Positions 1 to 14,575 of a DNA stretch of 64,000 nucleotides are shown piece after piece; within the stretch, counting starts at the first letter, position 1, and the number at the start of each line of letters is the position of its first letter. Below the pieces are notes generated by a model. That model saw nothing but the letters and a program-made list of their open reading frames with translations. It made no database searches and was not told the origin of the DNA. Position numbers and translations under genes: made by a program. Source of the DNA: Arion vulgaris (taxonomy: Eukaryota; Mollusca; Gastropoda; Stylommatophora; Arionidae); NCBI GenBank assembly GCA_020796225.1, contig CM036755.1:18482317-18546316 (forward strand). Reading direction: 5' to 3'.

Positions 1-138
1 TGCAAGATATTCTCGGTGTCTGTTCCGCCTGCTGACACTGGCAGAGAGCTGTTTGACTTACTCATAGTCTATATAGTGTTTGTTGAGTCTGCAGTGTCTG
101 GTGTGTAGTCGAAATATAATGACCTGGTCTGTCTGCTT
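1..138 (-). mobile_element. Non-LTR retrotransposon RNase H fragment
   Basis: Read on the minus strand, this matches the 3' part of the RNase H element at 5816-6605 nearly base for base (for example the shared block GACACTGGCAGAGAGCTGTT). It is cut by the window edge. Broken copy. Confidence 0.7.
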
Positions 139-159
139 AAGTAGACACAGGTTGAGGGC

Positions 160-342
160 CAACAAAAAGAAAGCATGTTTTAGTGTAGTCTGATACCTCT
201 GAAGTCAGAGAAGGCACGCCTTTATGGCAAGAGACACTGATAGACAAGGAAAGCAAGCCTTCATGCAAAAATAGGTCAGAAGCGCCATATCAGGAGCCCT
301 GACTATGCCAGAATTGATAGCGAGCGACGCAGAAGAAGAAGA
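160..342 (+). mobile_element. SINE family C, 5'-truncated, GAA tail
   Basis: Contains the family-C body (tcagagaaggcacgcc, then cagaagcgccatat, then ctgactatgcc) and ends in gaagaagaagatg. Full-length copies with a tRNA-like head lie on the minus strand at 9395-9738 and 61092-61385. Confidence 0.65.
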
Positions 343-658
343 TGAATGTAATTATGCAAATTATTTATGCCTGTAGTGACCCAGTGGAAATGAATGTAGA
401 GATTGGAAAAGTGGATCTTGTTTTTAGTTTCTAGCGAATACACAGAACAACTACTTCTAGTATGAGGATGGAGGTTGAGACTGTTACTGTTGAGCTCCAT
501 TTGTTCAGAAGATTATTGTGTCCAAATCCATGTTCATGCTTTCTCTTTGAGCCGTTGAGATCTTCCTGTGTAAGAAAGAGATTGGAACACATATCGTTGT
601 TCACCAAATTGTAATGATGATTCTCCTAGCAATCAATAAAAGTCACCCTGACAGATTG

Positions 659-963
659 TTAACTCTTTCCACGCCCATTTATTTCCTCAATTTTTAAGCA
701 GTTAATTCAACGGAAGTAAAAAAATTTAAATTATGATCCCAACTACTCTCAATAAATAAACATATATATATTATTATATACTAAATTGAAGAAAACTGGA
801 CAACTCAATAGAATAACAAGGTTAAAAAGTAGTAGAAGTAAAATAGTAGAAGTAAAACTAGAAAGACTGCTTACAAGGGAAGCAACTCTATGTCGCAGTG
901 TGCGGCTTAAAGGTGCAACGAACTTCCCGTGGCGCAGTGTGCACAAAGCGTGGAAAGAGTTAA
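659..963. mobile_element. MITE with TTAA ends (piggyBac-like), copy 1
   Basis: The left end TTAA-CTCTTTCCACGC is the exact reverse complement of the right end GCGTGGAAAGAG-TTAA. The TTAA at both ends fits a piggyBac-type target duplication. A second copy lies at 16698-17016. The internal ORF at 786-1034 is not recognisable as a transposase, so the element is non-autonomous. Confidence 0.75.
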
Positions 964-1102
964 GCAATCTTAGTAAGAGATGTTTGTACATGATGCATGC
1001 AAAGGTCAGAGAATTTTCTAGAAGTTTAGAATGATGCAGTAAAGTAGGTCAAATAGAGAGAGTGCATTCAAGATGAGATCACTCTTTTGTTCTATTTTGC
1101 AG

Positions 1103-1175
1103 TGGTTCCCAGTTTGTGTTAGAGTTATCTGCCCTTAAAGAATGTTTACATGGGCGATCAATTGAGCCAGATAAG
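1103..1175 (+). CDS. RARS2: RARS2 exon 1 of those found
   Basis: Acceptor ttttgcag, donor gtgagc. It encodes [13 protein letters not shown] and on to EPDK, the start of the N-terminal additional domain. It begins with the last base of a split codon, so at least one earlier coding exon exists. I could not find that exon in bases 1-1102. Confidence 0.75.
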
Positions 1176-4100
1176 GTGAGCTGGTTGTTATGCTTGTCCT
1201 TTTAGTTTATTAATTATACTTAATTTTCTCAGAATTGATATCACCCTGAATTTTTATCTTTGCTCCAGTTGTGTTGCTGGAGACCTCATAGAACAACAAT
1301 CTTCTTCTTGTGTTTTACCAATTTGAAGCAACAATATAACACTGCAACCTACAAGGCATGTTGCAAAAGGAGTCTAAGGTAGGATATTTGGTTGGGGCTG
1401 ATATTCTATCGGTATAAAATTTTAGCCTTAAAATCCAACCAACCATGAACAGGTCAATTTGAGACTTGGCATAAGTTGGTTGAAATAGCGCATAAATTGC
1501 AAACATTCATCAACTGGTGTCTCGAGAATAGAGGAATAAGATGGTATGATAGGTCACAAATGAGAACTTATGGAGAGAACAAGACAGATTCCAGTGAACG
1601 AACAGGTTAAAAGAAGACGCTGGCGCTGGATAGACACACTTAACCGGAGGAATATAACAAGAAGGGTCCTGCCTGGAACCCGAGGGCAGCGAAAGAAGGA
1701 GCCGAGAAATACATGGAGACGAGATTTGAGGCGGAGATCAACAATATAAAGAAAAGCTGAGGAGCTGCAGGAGATAGCTAGAGATAGGAAGACTTGGCAT
1801 GAGTTGGTTGAGGGCTATGCCCCAACCAGGGTAAAAGGCAAGAGAGAGAGATAAGTTGGTTGAGGGCTGATGCCCAATTGAGGTTAAAAACATGAAAGAC
1901 AGACATTTGATATGCATGGAGACTAATGTCATGAGAACTGAGATTGACACCAGAGGATAAAAAAAACAGGAAGACCAAAATGATATGGAGAACAGTAGAA
2001 CAGAGCTGAAAGAAATGAAAATAGCTGGAACACAATACAGTGGATGGCCAAGAACAGAGAAATAATGGCATGTATTTGTTTCTGCTCTAAGCGCAAGGGT
2101 AGAGAAGGAGAAACAAAACAATAAATGTTGAGTTTTGTTTCTCTGTTCGCCCGTGTGTCCCTGGGGCCAGCAAAGGGAGCAAAGAATAGTAACACTGCTA
2201 CCAACACTGCATGTCGTAAGAGGCGACAGAAGTAGGGGCCTAGAAAAGCTACCCTAGTAAACTAAAAGCATAGCAGAAATCGGATGTGCTGACCTACTTG
2301 TAGGCGCATAACTGGCACAACTTACAATCACTCTTAGGCTCAGATCCCATACAGATCACAAAGAGTGGTTTAACAAGTGGTCAATATGATGTTTTGAAAA
2401 GAAGGTTTCTTTGTTGATTTTCTAGTAGAGAGAAATCACATTTTAAAATTTATTTTCTTTGTTTTGTTTTTGTAGCTCCAGGTTGAGGAAGGTATGAGGG
2501 TACAGCTAGAACAAGATGCCATCCATTTTAGAACACTTCCTGATCGGTTTACCCAAGTAAGAGTTATCCTTTCTTCGTCGAAAATTGTCTCTGTATCTTC
2601 TTTCTGCTTGAAATATTGTCTCTTGTATCCTTCTTTCGTCACTTAAATATTGTCTCTGATCCATTCTTGTCCTGAAATATTGTCTATATATTCAACGTTG
2701 TCTCTTGTATCATTCCTTCCTTTTGTTTACTTGAAATATTGTATATGTATTCAACGTTGTCTCTTGTATCCTTCCTTTCTTCGTTTGCTCAAATATTGTC
2801 TATATAAATATTGTCTATATATTCAATGTTGTCTCTTGTATAAACTTCACTGTCTTTTGTGGCTGTCACAGAGACCTGTGTAGTTTTATGTTCAGTGTTG
2901 TTTCACTAGGCCAGTGAGTTTGCCTCAGTATATCATATTCGGGCAGTCTTGAAGTATGTGCTCTGTAGTCTGATGTGCCTGTACATATGACTGAATTGAC
3001 AATCTACTTGCAGGTCGGCTGGGGACAGCCATAGACTGATGGAGAGCGGACCCAGTAAACGCTGACTTAAACCGGACACATCGCCAAAGGATAAGCACCA
3101 GAGCTCCAAATGGCGCTGAAGATGTGTAGAAACACACCCATGCTAAGGCTGCATGGATTAGATTTCCACATGAATGAGATTTATGAGAAAATCTGGTATA
3201 TCAGTCTAAGGGTGATCGCAAGAGAGAGAGAATTGGCAATCTTTAATTTTGTGGCTGCGGAGTTAATTTTGTCCTATTCTGAGGTGCAGAACAACACCTT
3301 GTTCTAATTTACTTATATTTTGGTAGTCGCCCTTCGTTAGTATCGGGGGCTTTATGATTGATTTAATCATCCTTTTCTTTTGGTTATAGGTAACTTGTAC
3401 ATCTGGCTGCTCTTCTGCAGCTTTTTCAACTTGACAAGCTGTCTCATTTTCTATTATTCGACAGTGAGACGGTATCCACAGCAAAATGACCTTGCGAGTT
3501 TAGACATAGGGTATATAAAAATGACAATCTACAGGACTGAAAGTGTCTGGAATGCTGATTTTTTATCTGTCAAAAATACAACAACTTGTGAATCAAATTT
3601 GATGTTCCACAGTTTCTCAGTTGTCACCTTGATTGTCTGGATTTTGCTTCACAGTTATGACAGAATTTCTCCTCGGCAACTCGCTCAATCTCCACCATGG
3701 AACTGAGACCGATATTTTTTGCCTCTCTCAGCAAAGTTCATTTCAGGGTCTCCTAGGTCATCCTCTCTTTCTTGAACCCTTTGCATCCCACTTCAATGCC
3801 TGCTTTGATATTCGTTGATCATTTCTCCTCAAGATGTGTCCAACATATCTCCATCTTCTCTTTCCTATAACAGTTGTCACTAGTGGTTGACCAGACATTT
3901 CTCTGATTTCATCACTTCAGAATTCGTTCCATTTTATATTCATTATTTTTTGCAGACATCTATTTTCAAATGCTTTCTATATCTTTAGTCATTTTCCAAC
4001 TCTCGCTGGCATATGTTAAGATTGATACAACATTTGAATTGAAAATTCGTAATTTAGTTTTAAATCAAATTTAACTCAAATATAAAACAATAAATACATA

Positions 4101-5692
4101 TTTTTTTACTTTTCCTTAGAAAGTGCTGGAGAATATCTGGTCAGAGAAGTCAAGCTATGGATATGTAGGTCAAGGTGAAATCAAGGAACATGTTTGTGTG
4201 GAGTACAGGTGATTTGTTTTCTTGGCTTGAATCCTCTCTCTATCCCCTCATTACATCTCATTCACAGTCTCACTCTTGATATCTTTCTATCCTACTAGTT
4301 TTATCTCTCGTTCAATCTCACTCACTCTGATATACCATACATGATCATTGGTCTCCTATCTTTTCTGGTTCCTAGTTCTGTTGTAAACAACATGTCAAAT
4401 TCTTCGGACATGCATCAAAGTTACCACAAGACAGTCTACCACAAAGAACACAAGCACTCAGATACAATGACAACAGACCCAGAGGACGACCACATAAATT
4501 ATGGATCTACAAAATATCCTAGGCACTAAATTCCACCTTGTACAAAGTGCATAGAGAGGCTCGCTCCAGGGGCCTCTTTTTTAGTCCTGACACTGAAAGG
4601 CAAAACAGGGATAGAGAATAGTTAGAGTTCTGTTGTTGATTTTCTTCCATGTCATAATGTTAAACTGGAAGACTTCTACATCCAAGGGTAGAAGAAAAGT
4701 CTTCTTCAAAGCTCCATATCGACCACTTGTTAACTACTCTTTGTTATTTGTATGTGATCTGAGTCTTAGAGCAATTGTGCCAGTTATGCACCTACAAGTA
4801 GGTCAACACATCCGATTTCTGCAATGCTTTTTATTTACTAGGGTAGCTTCCTAGGTCACTACCTCAGTCGCCTCTTACAACATGCCTTGTAGGTTGCAGT
4901 GTTACTATTCTTTGCTACGCTTGTGGGCTCCGGCAACACATAGGTGGAAGGGAAGTAACTAAGTAATGTAATGTTCTTAGCCAAGAAAAGGCAGAATAAA
5001 ATTACTGTTTTATATTCTCTGTACCTCAGCTCACCAAACATTGCCAAACCTTTCCATGTTGGTCACATGAGATCCACAATTATCGGCAATATCATAGCAA
5101 ACATTTACCAGGCTGCCGGACATGACGTCAAACGGATGAACTTCATTGGAGACTGGGAACACAGTTGGTAGAGTTGTTGAACATTTGAACTACTATTTGT
5201 GTTTGGTAAGAGTTGTTGAACATTTGAAATACTATTTTGTGTTTGGTAAAAGTTGTTGAACATTTGATATAATATTTTGTGTTTGGTAAGAGTTGTTGAA
5301 CATTTGAAATACTATTTTGTGTTTGGTAAAAGTTGTTGAACATTTGATATAATATTTTGTGTTTGGTAAGAGTTGTTGAACATTTGATATAATATTTTGT
5401 GTTTGGTAAGAGTTGTTGAACATTTGATCTAATATTTTGTGTTTGGTAAGAGTTGTTGAACATTTGATATAATATTTTGTGTTTGGTAAGAGTTGTTGAA
5501 CATTTGATCTAATATTTTGTGTTTAAAGGTGAATTGATTTTGTGTTTGAAAGGTTGTTGAACATTTGATATAATATTTTGAATTGAAGAATGGGATATTT
5601 CTTCTTTCTTTTTCATTCTCATCTCGAATATTGTTTTGCCTCCAATCATTAAGATACCTAGAGATTTCTACACATGTTCCTGTGTGTGACTC

Positions 5693-5754
<62 letters not shown>

Positions 5755-8700
5755 TCTCTGAAGGGTTATGAAGGCACTTTGGTCTGCTCTTCTTCTTCTT
5801 TGAACGCTCCATGTAATGGAGGCAACCATGAATGGTGTAACAGGAGTGTACATTAGGCACCCAGATGCAACTACTGTGTCTCTAGCTGCCCCTACTGGAA
5901 GAATATGTTCCAATTACAAAGCAGAACTCTTAGCCCTTCTGATGGCAGCACAGCACATGAATAAGCTGCAAGCACCTGCAGGCAAGAAGGTATTTCTTAC
6001 AGATTCACTGTCAGCTATACAAACCCTGGAAGCTAAATCTTCTGACAGCACAGTACAAAACCTAAAAAGAGAACTTGTTCAACTTTAAGAAAAGGCAGAA
6101 ATTCACTTGCAGTGGATTCCATCTCACTGTGGCATTGCTGGCAATGAGAGTGCCGATGTCTTAGCTAAGGAGGGCAGTGCCAAAGAGAAAATTTACCAAC
6201 CCCTGCCTTTTCAAGCGGTCAAAACCCTCATACAGAGAAAATCTGCAATTGACTGGAAGACAAACACTGGATATGATTATGGAAAGGACTCCCTCAAAGA
6301 CCTAATACGAACAGACCAGGTCATTATACGAGTATTTCAACTATACACCGGACACTGCAGACTCAACAAACACTTATATAGACTAGGAATTAGTCAAACA
6401 GCTCTCTGCCAGTGTCAGCATGTGGAACAGACACCAGAGCATGTCCTGCAAGACTGTCCTCTCCTGGGGAACTGAGAAGCAACATGTGGCCAGACCCAGT
6501 CGACCTGAAAACTAAGCTTTGGGGATACCTGACAGACCTGAAGCTGACTGCCCAGTTTGTGGTCCACAGTCAATTAAGCGCTTGACCAGAGATCGCTGAA
6601 GAAGAAGAACGCTTCATATCAACCACTTGTTAACCACTCTTTGTGATTTGTATGTGATCTGAGCCTAATTGTACATTGTGCCAGTTATGCACCTACATGT
6701 AGGCCAGCACATCCAAATTCTCGACCTTTTTTTTACTATGGTATCTTCCCTAGACCCCTACCTCAGTCGTCTCTTACATCATGCCTTGTATGTCGCAGTG
6801 TTGCTATTCTTTGCTTCCCTTTCGGGCCCTGGCAACACACAACCAAGTCTATTTTTAATATCAGATCCAGGAACTCCTTCATGGCTGATAACATCCTACA
6901 AGATAACATCCTACAAGATAACATCCTACAAGATAACATCCTACAATATAACATCCCACAAGATAACATCTTACAAGATAACATCCTACAAGATAACATC
7001 CTACAAGATAACATCCTACAAGATAACATCCTACAAGATAACATCCTACAAGATAACATCCTACAAGTTAACATCCTACAAGATAACATCCTACAAGTTA
7101 ACATCCTACAAGATAACATACTACAAGATAACATACTACAAGTTAACATCCTACAAGATAACATCCTACAAGATAACATCCTACAAGATAACATACTACA
7201 AGATAACATCCTACAAGTTAACATCCCACAAGATAACATCTTACAAGTTAACATCCTACAAGATAACATCCTACAAGTTAACATCCTACAAGATAACATA
7301 CTACAAGTTAACATCCTACAAGATAATCATACTACATGTTAACGATCCTACAAGATAACATCCTACAGTTAACATCCTCCAAGATAACATACTCAAGTTA
7401 ACATCCTGACAAGATAACATACTGCAAGATAACATCCTACAAGATAACATACTACAAGATAACATACTACAAGTTAACATCCTACAAGATAACATACTAC
7501 AAGTTAACATCCTACAAGATAACATCCTACAAGTTAACATCCTACAAGATAACATCCTACAAGTTAACATCCCACAAGATAACATCTTACAAGTTAACAT
7601 CCTACAAGATAACATACTGCAAGTTAACATCCTCCAAGATAACATCTCAAGTTAACATCCTACAAGATAACATCTGCAAGTAACATCCTACAAGATAACA
7701 TACTACAAGTTAACATCCTACAAGATAACATACTACAAGATAACATCCTACAAGTTAACATCCTACAAGATAACATACTACAAGTTAACATCCTACAAGA
7801 TAACATCCTACAAGATAACATCCTACAAGATATGTGAAAGCAATTGTATTTCGAAGGATTTTATCTTCTAGTTTGACTGGTGTTAAGGTGACCATGTTTA
7901 TGGTCATTATTTCTGTTTTCTTCTGATTAATTTTCAACCCAACCTTCTGGTTGTACTGGTTAAGATGGCAAGTCTTTTCATGGATATCTTTATTTGCGTG
8001 AGATAGAAAGACCTGTATAAGACAGGTTCAGATATAACAGCTTTGATTTGCTAGCCTTGAGAGTTTGTTGCTGTAGTACAAGACAACACTTGATATAACA
8101 GCTTTGATTTGCTAGCCTTGAGAGTTTGTTGCTGTAGTACAAGACAACACTTGATATAACAGCTTTGATTTGCTAGCCTTGAGAGTTTGTTGCTGTAGTA
8201 CAAGACAACACTTGATATAACAGCTTTAATTTGCTAGCCTTGAGAGTTTGTTGCTGTAGTACAAGACAACACTTGATATAACAGCTTTGATTTGCTAGCC
8301 TTGAGAGTTTGTTGCTGTAGTACAAGACAACACTGATTAATGATATAACAGCTTTGATTTGCTAGTCTTGAGAGTTTGTTGCTGTAGTACAAGACAACAC
8401 TTGATATAACAGCTTTAATTTGCTAGCCTTGAGAGTTTGTTGCTGTAGTACAAGACAACACTTGATATAACAGCTTTGATTTGCTAGCCTCGAGAGTTTG
8501 TTGCTGTAGTACAAGACAACACTTGATATAACAGCTTTGATTTGCTAGCCTTGAGAGTTTGTTGCTGTAGTACAAGACAACACTTGATATAACAGCTTTG
8601 ATTTGCTAGCCTTGAGAGTTTGTTGCTGTAATACAAGACAACACTTGATATAATGATATAACAGCTTTGATTTGCTAGCCTTGAGAGTTTGTTGCTGTAG

Positions 8701-11700
8701 TACAAGACAACACTTGATATAACAGCTTTGATTTGCTAGCCGTGAGAGTTTGTTGCTGTAGTACAAGACAACACTTGATATAATGATATAACAGCTTTGA
8801 TTTGCTAGCCTTGAGAGTTTGTTGCTGTAGTACAAGACAACACTTGATATAACAGCTTTGATTTGCTAGCCTTGAGAGTTTGTTGCTGTAGTACAAGACA
8901 ACACTTGATATAACGGCCACAGATTGTTTCATCATTTTCTGATCAAGGTAGACAAAGACACATTTGTCTGTACATGATTACATAACTATTTTGGGGTCTC
9001 TGTGGCTAAGGTTCGAATCCGGACTGCACCTCCTGTTCAAGGTGCATGTTTTGCCAGAGATACTTAGAATTGTTGCTGTAACTGCAGAGTTCGTGCAATA
9101 CTCTTGGCATGTGACATGTCAGTTCTGCAAAGAAGGACCGAGTTCTATTGAGCAAAACCTGGTGCAATGCTCACAGAACGTGGTGTGTCAGTTTCGCGAA
9201 GAGAGTCTGTGCCATATTGGGTAAAACCTGGTGCAATATTCTCTGCAGGTGAGATGTCATTTCTGCAAAGAGGAACCGAGCCATATGGAGTAAAACCTTG
9301 TGCAATGAAGTCAATCCTTTATCTTTAAACTTGTAGACGTATCTAAAACTCAGAGATACATCTGTTTGTACATGATACTACATATCTAAAGTTCTTTTTT
9401 TTTTTTTTTTTTTTTCTTTCAGTCCGCTTTCAACTCAGAGAAGTTTCATCTCTGAAACTGATTTTTGCGTGAAAATCTGTTTTCCAATTTCTTACAATGG
9501 CAGCAGCGTGCACATTGTAAATACTTTACACTGGCAGCCGTGTGCTCAATGTACTCGTAATTAGTATTCCTCGCCATAAAGGCAGATTTTCTCCGACTTC
9601 AGAGGTACTCACGTTATCGTCCTGAGTAAGACCAGGGACTCGAACAAATGCCGGACAGTAGGTTCGAACCCGATCTATGAGGCGTCTCACAGCTAGCAGG
9701 CCGAGCTACTATCAACTACTCTAGGCAGTCCCCTAAAGTTCTATTCATTATGTCTCTTTATTTTTATCTTCCGACAGGTCTTCTGTCTTTGGGTCTTAAG
9801 AAGTACTCAGAAAAAGAACAGTTGAACGTGGATCCACTTCTGGAATTTTTCAAAGTCAGTAAATGAACATTTTGTGATCACATTTATCTGCCCCTAGTGA
9901 TGGATACATAATGCTCATTTATCTGCCCTTAGTTATAGAAGCAAATAGTTATCTCCCTGAGATATATTAATTTATCTGCCCTTAGTTATAGAAGCAAATA
10001 GTTAAGTTATCTCCCTGAGATATATTAATTTATCTCCCTTATTTATGGAAGCAAATTTTTCATTTATCTGCCCTAGTTATGGAAGAAAATCGTTCATTTA
10101 TCTGCCCCTAGTTATGGAAGCAAATTGTTCATGTATCTGCCTCTAGTTATGGAAGTAAATTGTTCATTTATCTGCCCCAAGTTATGGAAGCAAATTGTTC
10201 ATTTATCTGCCCCTAGTTATAGTAGCAAATTGTTCATTTATTTGCTCTTAGTTATGGAAGCAAATTTTTCATTTATCTGCCCTTAGTTATGGTAGCAACA
10301 TGTACATTTATCTGCCCCTAGTTATAGAAACAAGTTGTTCATTTATAACTCTTAGTTGGCAAATTGTTCATTTATCTGCCCCTAGTTATGGAAGCAAATT
10401 GTTCATTTATCTGCTCTTAGTTATAGTAGCAACATGTACATTTATCTGCCCCTAGTTATAGAAACAAATTGTTCATTTATCTGCCCTTAGTTGGCAAATT
10501 GTTTATTTACCTGCCCCTTAGTTATGGTAGCAAATTGTACATTTATCTGCCCCTAGTTATAGAAACAAATTGTTCATTTATCTGCCCTTAGTTGGCAAAT
10601 TGTTTATTTACCTGCCCCTTAGTTATGGTAGCAAATTGTACATTTATCTGTCCCTATTTATGAAAGCAAATTGTTCATTTATCTGCCCCTAGTTTATTCA
10701 TTTATCTCCCCAGTTATGAAAATATATTCTTCATTTATCTGCCTTTAGTAATTGGAAGCAAATTATTAATTATCTGCCCATAGTTGGCAATTATTTTTCA
10801 TTTATCTCCCCCTAGTTTGCTCATTTGTCTGCCCCTTAGTTTGTTCATTTATCTCCCCCTAGTTATGGTCAGCTCTGGATTGCTGATGTGATTCTCATAG
10901 TTAAATACTCATTATGTACCTTCTTATACGTGTTTATTTTGCAGGTATATGTCAAAGTTAATCAAGATGTTAAGTCAGAGTGTGGCACCAAATCAGAAAT
11001 GACCTCACAGACGTACCAAGATGGCCTGGCGTTGTTTTCCAGACTAGAAGCGAGGTATCGCTATTAAATTATCATGGTTGCGCTTCTAAATGTTTCAATT
11101 TTATCAGTATTTATCCTAGGATTGTTCAACACTGGCATGGGACCACCATCTACACTATTAAGTGATCTTACAGTGGTAGACATTTGCTAGAGAGGAAAAC
11201 GTTGCCATTATCTCCATCGGCAAACATCAATTAAAGCAAGTCAAATACTTTACATACCTAGACGCCCTGTGTTTCCGGGAGCTCACCAGGGGAGAAAAGG
11301 ATAGTAACACTGTGACTTACATGGCATGTCATAAAAGGCGACTGAGGTAGGGACCTAGGGAAGCTACCCTAGTAAATAAAAAGCGTAGAAATTGGATGTT
11401 CTGGCCTCCTTGTAGGTGCTTAACTGGCACAACATACAATCGCTCTTAGGCTCAGATCACATATAAATCACAGAGAATGGTTTAATAAGTGGTTGATATG
11501 GAGTGTTTGAAGAAGAAGAACATACCTGGGGATAATTTTTTTCATCAAATGGAAGAATAACTAACAAAATCCAACATAGATGCAGTAAATCAGATCATAG
11601 GACAAATGGTGCGCAATTGAGATTTGCTGTCCATTTTTGAAATACTTAACTTGTCACCATGAGCACAAAAGAGCATTGTTCAACACAATCTTCTTCACAT

Positions 11701-14539
11701 TATACTATCAGTGCCAAACCTGGATGCTGATATCAACGATAGAAGAAAACTAGTCATGACAGAGATGAAGTGTCTAAGTAGAATGCTGGGAGAGAAGAGA
11801 CCGGTTTAGAAATGAAGACATCAGGAAAAAGTGGGTACAACATCAGTACTGAACTACATCAAGAAACAACAAATTAAATGGTTTGGCCACATAAGCAGAT
11901 TACCAGCAGACAGTACGCCTCACAGAGTAATGCTTCTCCGATACAGTGGATACAAAGGAAAAGCTTGTACAAGCAAAAAAGTAGACTTCAGAAATAACAG
12001 AGTTTCAATGGTTATTGTCTCAAAACTCACGAAGGTAGGCAGAGAATCTCTATAATAGAGACAACAGCTACGTTCATGAACAAGTATGGTCACTGCCAGA
12101 AAGGAAAGCAATGGGAGACTTCCTTCCAAGAAAATGCTTAGATAACCCTAACAGTAATATGGAAGACAATAAAATAGAAAGAAAGGTCATCAAATAGATT
12201 GTCCTGAGCAGAACTTTGCCACCCCAACAGTCCTCCTGAATTTCTCTCTCTCATAGGCCAGATGTCCTACCTCGGCAGCCATCATGTTTAAACCATCAGT
12301 TACATCCTGAATCCATCTGCTACGTGGTCTTCCTCTTCTTCTCTTTGCCGGTATGCCTCCTTCCATGATGGTCTTCTCCAGCCATTCGTGCCTTTTTATA
12401 TGTCCAAAATATCTCAATTTTCTCTTTCTTATTTGTAGCATCAGCCAGTTCTTTCTGGATATATCTATTTGTTCTCTGTCCATGATATACGAAGGACTCT
12501 TCTGTAACACTTATATTCAAAAGCACATATATGTTTTTCCACTGCTTATTAAATGTCTATGCTCCACCCATATGTTGCCACTGGGAAAGAAAGATACAAG
12601 ATCGAATCTAATGGAAACAATTGTTTATCTTTGCCTTATGTTCCCCTTGGGCAGGATGAGGACTGGTGATGATAAGATAGGATCCACTGTATCATTATTC
12701 CTATTAACTGTTGACTTACATGATTGAGTTGCTCTCAGATTATGTGGTCTGTGTGGTTGCAGGTGATGCTGAGATGGTTGCTGTCTGGAAGATGGTGAGA
12801 GATCTGAGTATTGTAGAACTGGATAGAATGTATCACGTAAGTCTTACACCTAGAATTGGCTTTTGTGTGCGCTTCATAAATAGTGTCATTTGCCACTTAT
12901 GTTATTTCTGTGATCCATCTTTTGTGTGGACAACCTTTTGCTTTGTATCCACTGTATTGGAGTAGCATTGCTCTTTAAGACTGTTGGTAAACTGCTTATA
13001 TGGCCGAACCATTTAATTTGTTATTTCTTGATGCAGTTTAGTATTGATGTTGTACCCACTTTTTTCCTGATGTCTCCATTTCTAAACCCGTCTCTTCTTG
13101 ATACTCCCAGAATTCTGCGTAGACACTTCATCTCTGTCGCGACTAGTTTTCTTCCGTCGTTTGATGTCAGCATCCAGGTTTGGCACTGATAGCATAATGT
13201 TGGGAGAAAGATCATGTTGTACAATGCACTATTAGTGTTCATATTTGTATCTCAGTAGTTAATATGCCTTATAGGTACTATTCTTTACTCCTTGCGCGCC
13301 CGACAACACATGGACGTCCTAATTCATTGGAATCAAAGAATACCAATTACTGAGATCACCCGACGCACAGTCATCAACAATATCAATGAGGAAATAACTG
13401 TGGCAACTCTGGGATTCAAGACCAGCTTAGGCACACACAAAATATCTTCCTGTGTGCAAACTGTGCTCGGTTGGACTATAGGAGGCCATGATGCTTTACT
13501 TGGGGATATACATTACAAGTACCTCTGAATTTGGGGTAAGGCTCACCTAAATAGTGAGGGATACGAGTGATAAGGAAAGCAAGCCTTCAGGCAAAAATCT
13601 ATTAGAGGCACCATATTGGGCGCAATTACTACACCTGAATTGATAGCAGCGAATGGGGGCAACAACAAAACTAATGTAACTATTAGTCGTCTTCTTATTT
13701 CTTTCATATATAGTCTATAACCCCTGTATAGTGTTGGGTCCATAGGAAGCAAAGAATAGCACCACTGCTGCCTACAAGACAACGTAAAAGGCCACTGATG
13801 TAGGACCTAGGGAAGCTGCCCTAGTAAATTAAAAGCGTCGCAGAAATCGGGTGTGTTGGTCTACTTGTAGGCACATAACTGGCACAACCATATAATCGCT
13901 CTTAGGCTCAGATCACTTACAAATAACACAGTGTGGTTAACAAGTATGTGAATTCGAGCTTTCGAAGAAGTAAAATATAGTAAATAAAATGAAAAAAACC
14001 ATGTGTGTTACTTCACTACCAATGACACTGTGAAAACGAGTACTGCGGTGCTATATTTAGCCAATACTTATGTGTGGCAGCAAATCATGGACAATGAACA
14101 AAAAATCAATAAGATTGTTGGAAGCTACAGAGATGGGGTTTAACAGAAGAATGTTGAACATTCCATGGACAGCGAAGAAAACAAATGATGAGTTTTTAGG
14201 AGGTTTAGAACATTTGGTGACAGCAGGGAAAATTCAGCTAAGGAGAGAGTGTGGAAGACAGAGGGAGAAAATGTTGGATGGTCTGACATCTTGGTTCGAC
14301 AAAAGATCAATGTCAGAACTGATTAACTGCACCAAGGAGAGAGATTTGTGGAGAGACATGATCGCCTAAGCCGGCAGGCATGACACTTGATTGATTGGTA
14401 GCCTAAATAAACTTTAACCCTATACTAATGTTATGTATCTATTTTGTCATCTAGGTTCAGATGAGTTTGCCTCAACCGAGAAGTGAACCCATATTTATCA
14501 GAAACAAAGAAAGTACTCGTAACAGCTTCACTATATCCA

Positions 14540-14575
<36 letters not shown>

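Noticed and set aside
786..1034. 82-residue ORF before the first RARS2 exon, as a possible N-terminus
   Set aside because: It lies inside the TTAA-bounded MITE and has a related copy at 16698-17016.
6669..7645. Several ORFs of 109-229 residues on both strands
   Set aside because: Artefacts of the 15-bp satellite, open in several frames on both strands.
6878..10865. CRISPR-like regular repeats
   Set aside because: Units are directly tandem with no unique spacers, and the window is plainly eukaryotic (spliced genes, SINEs).
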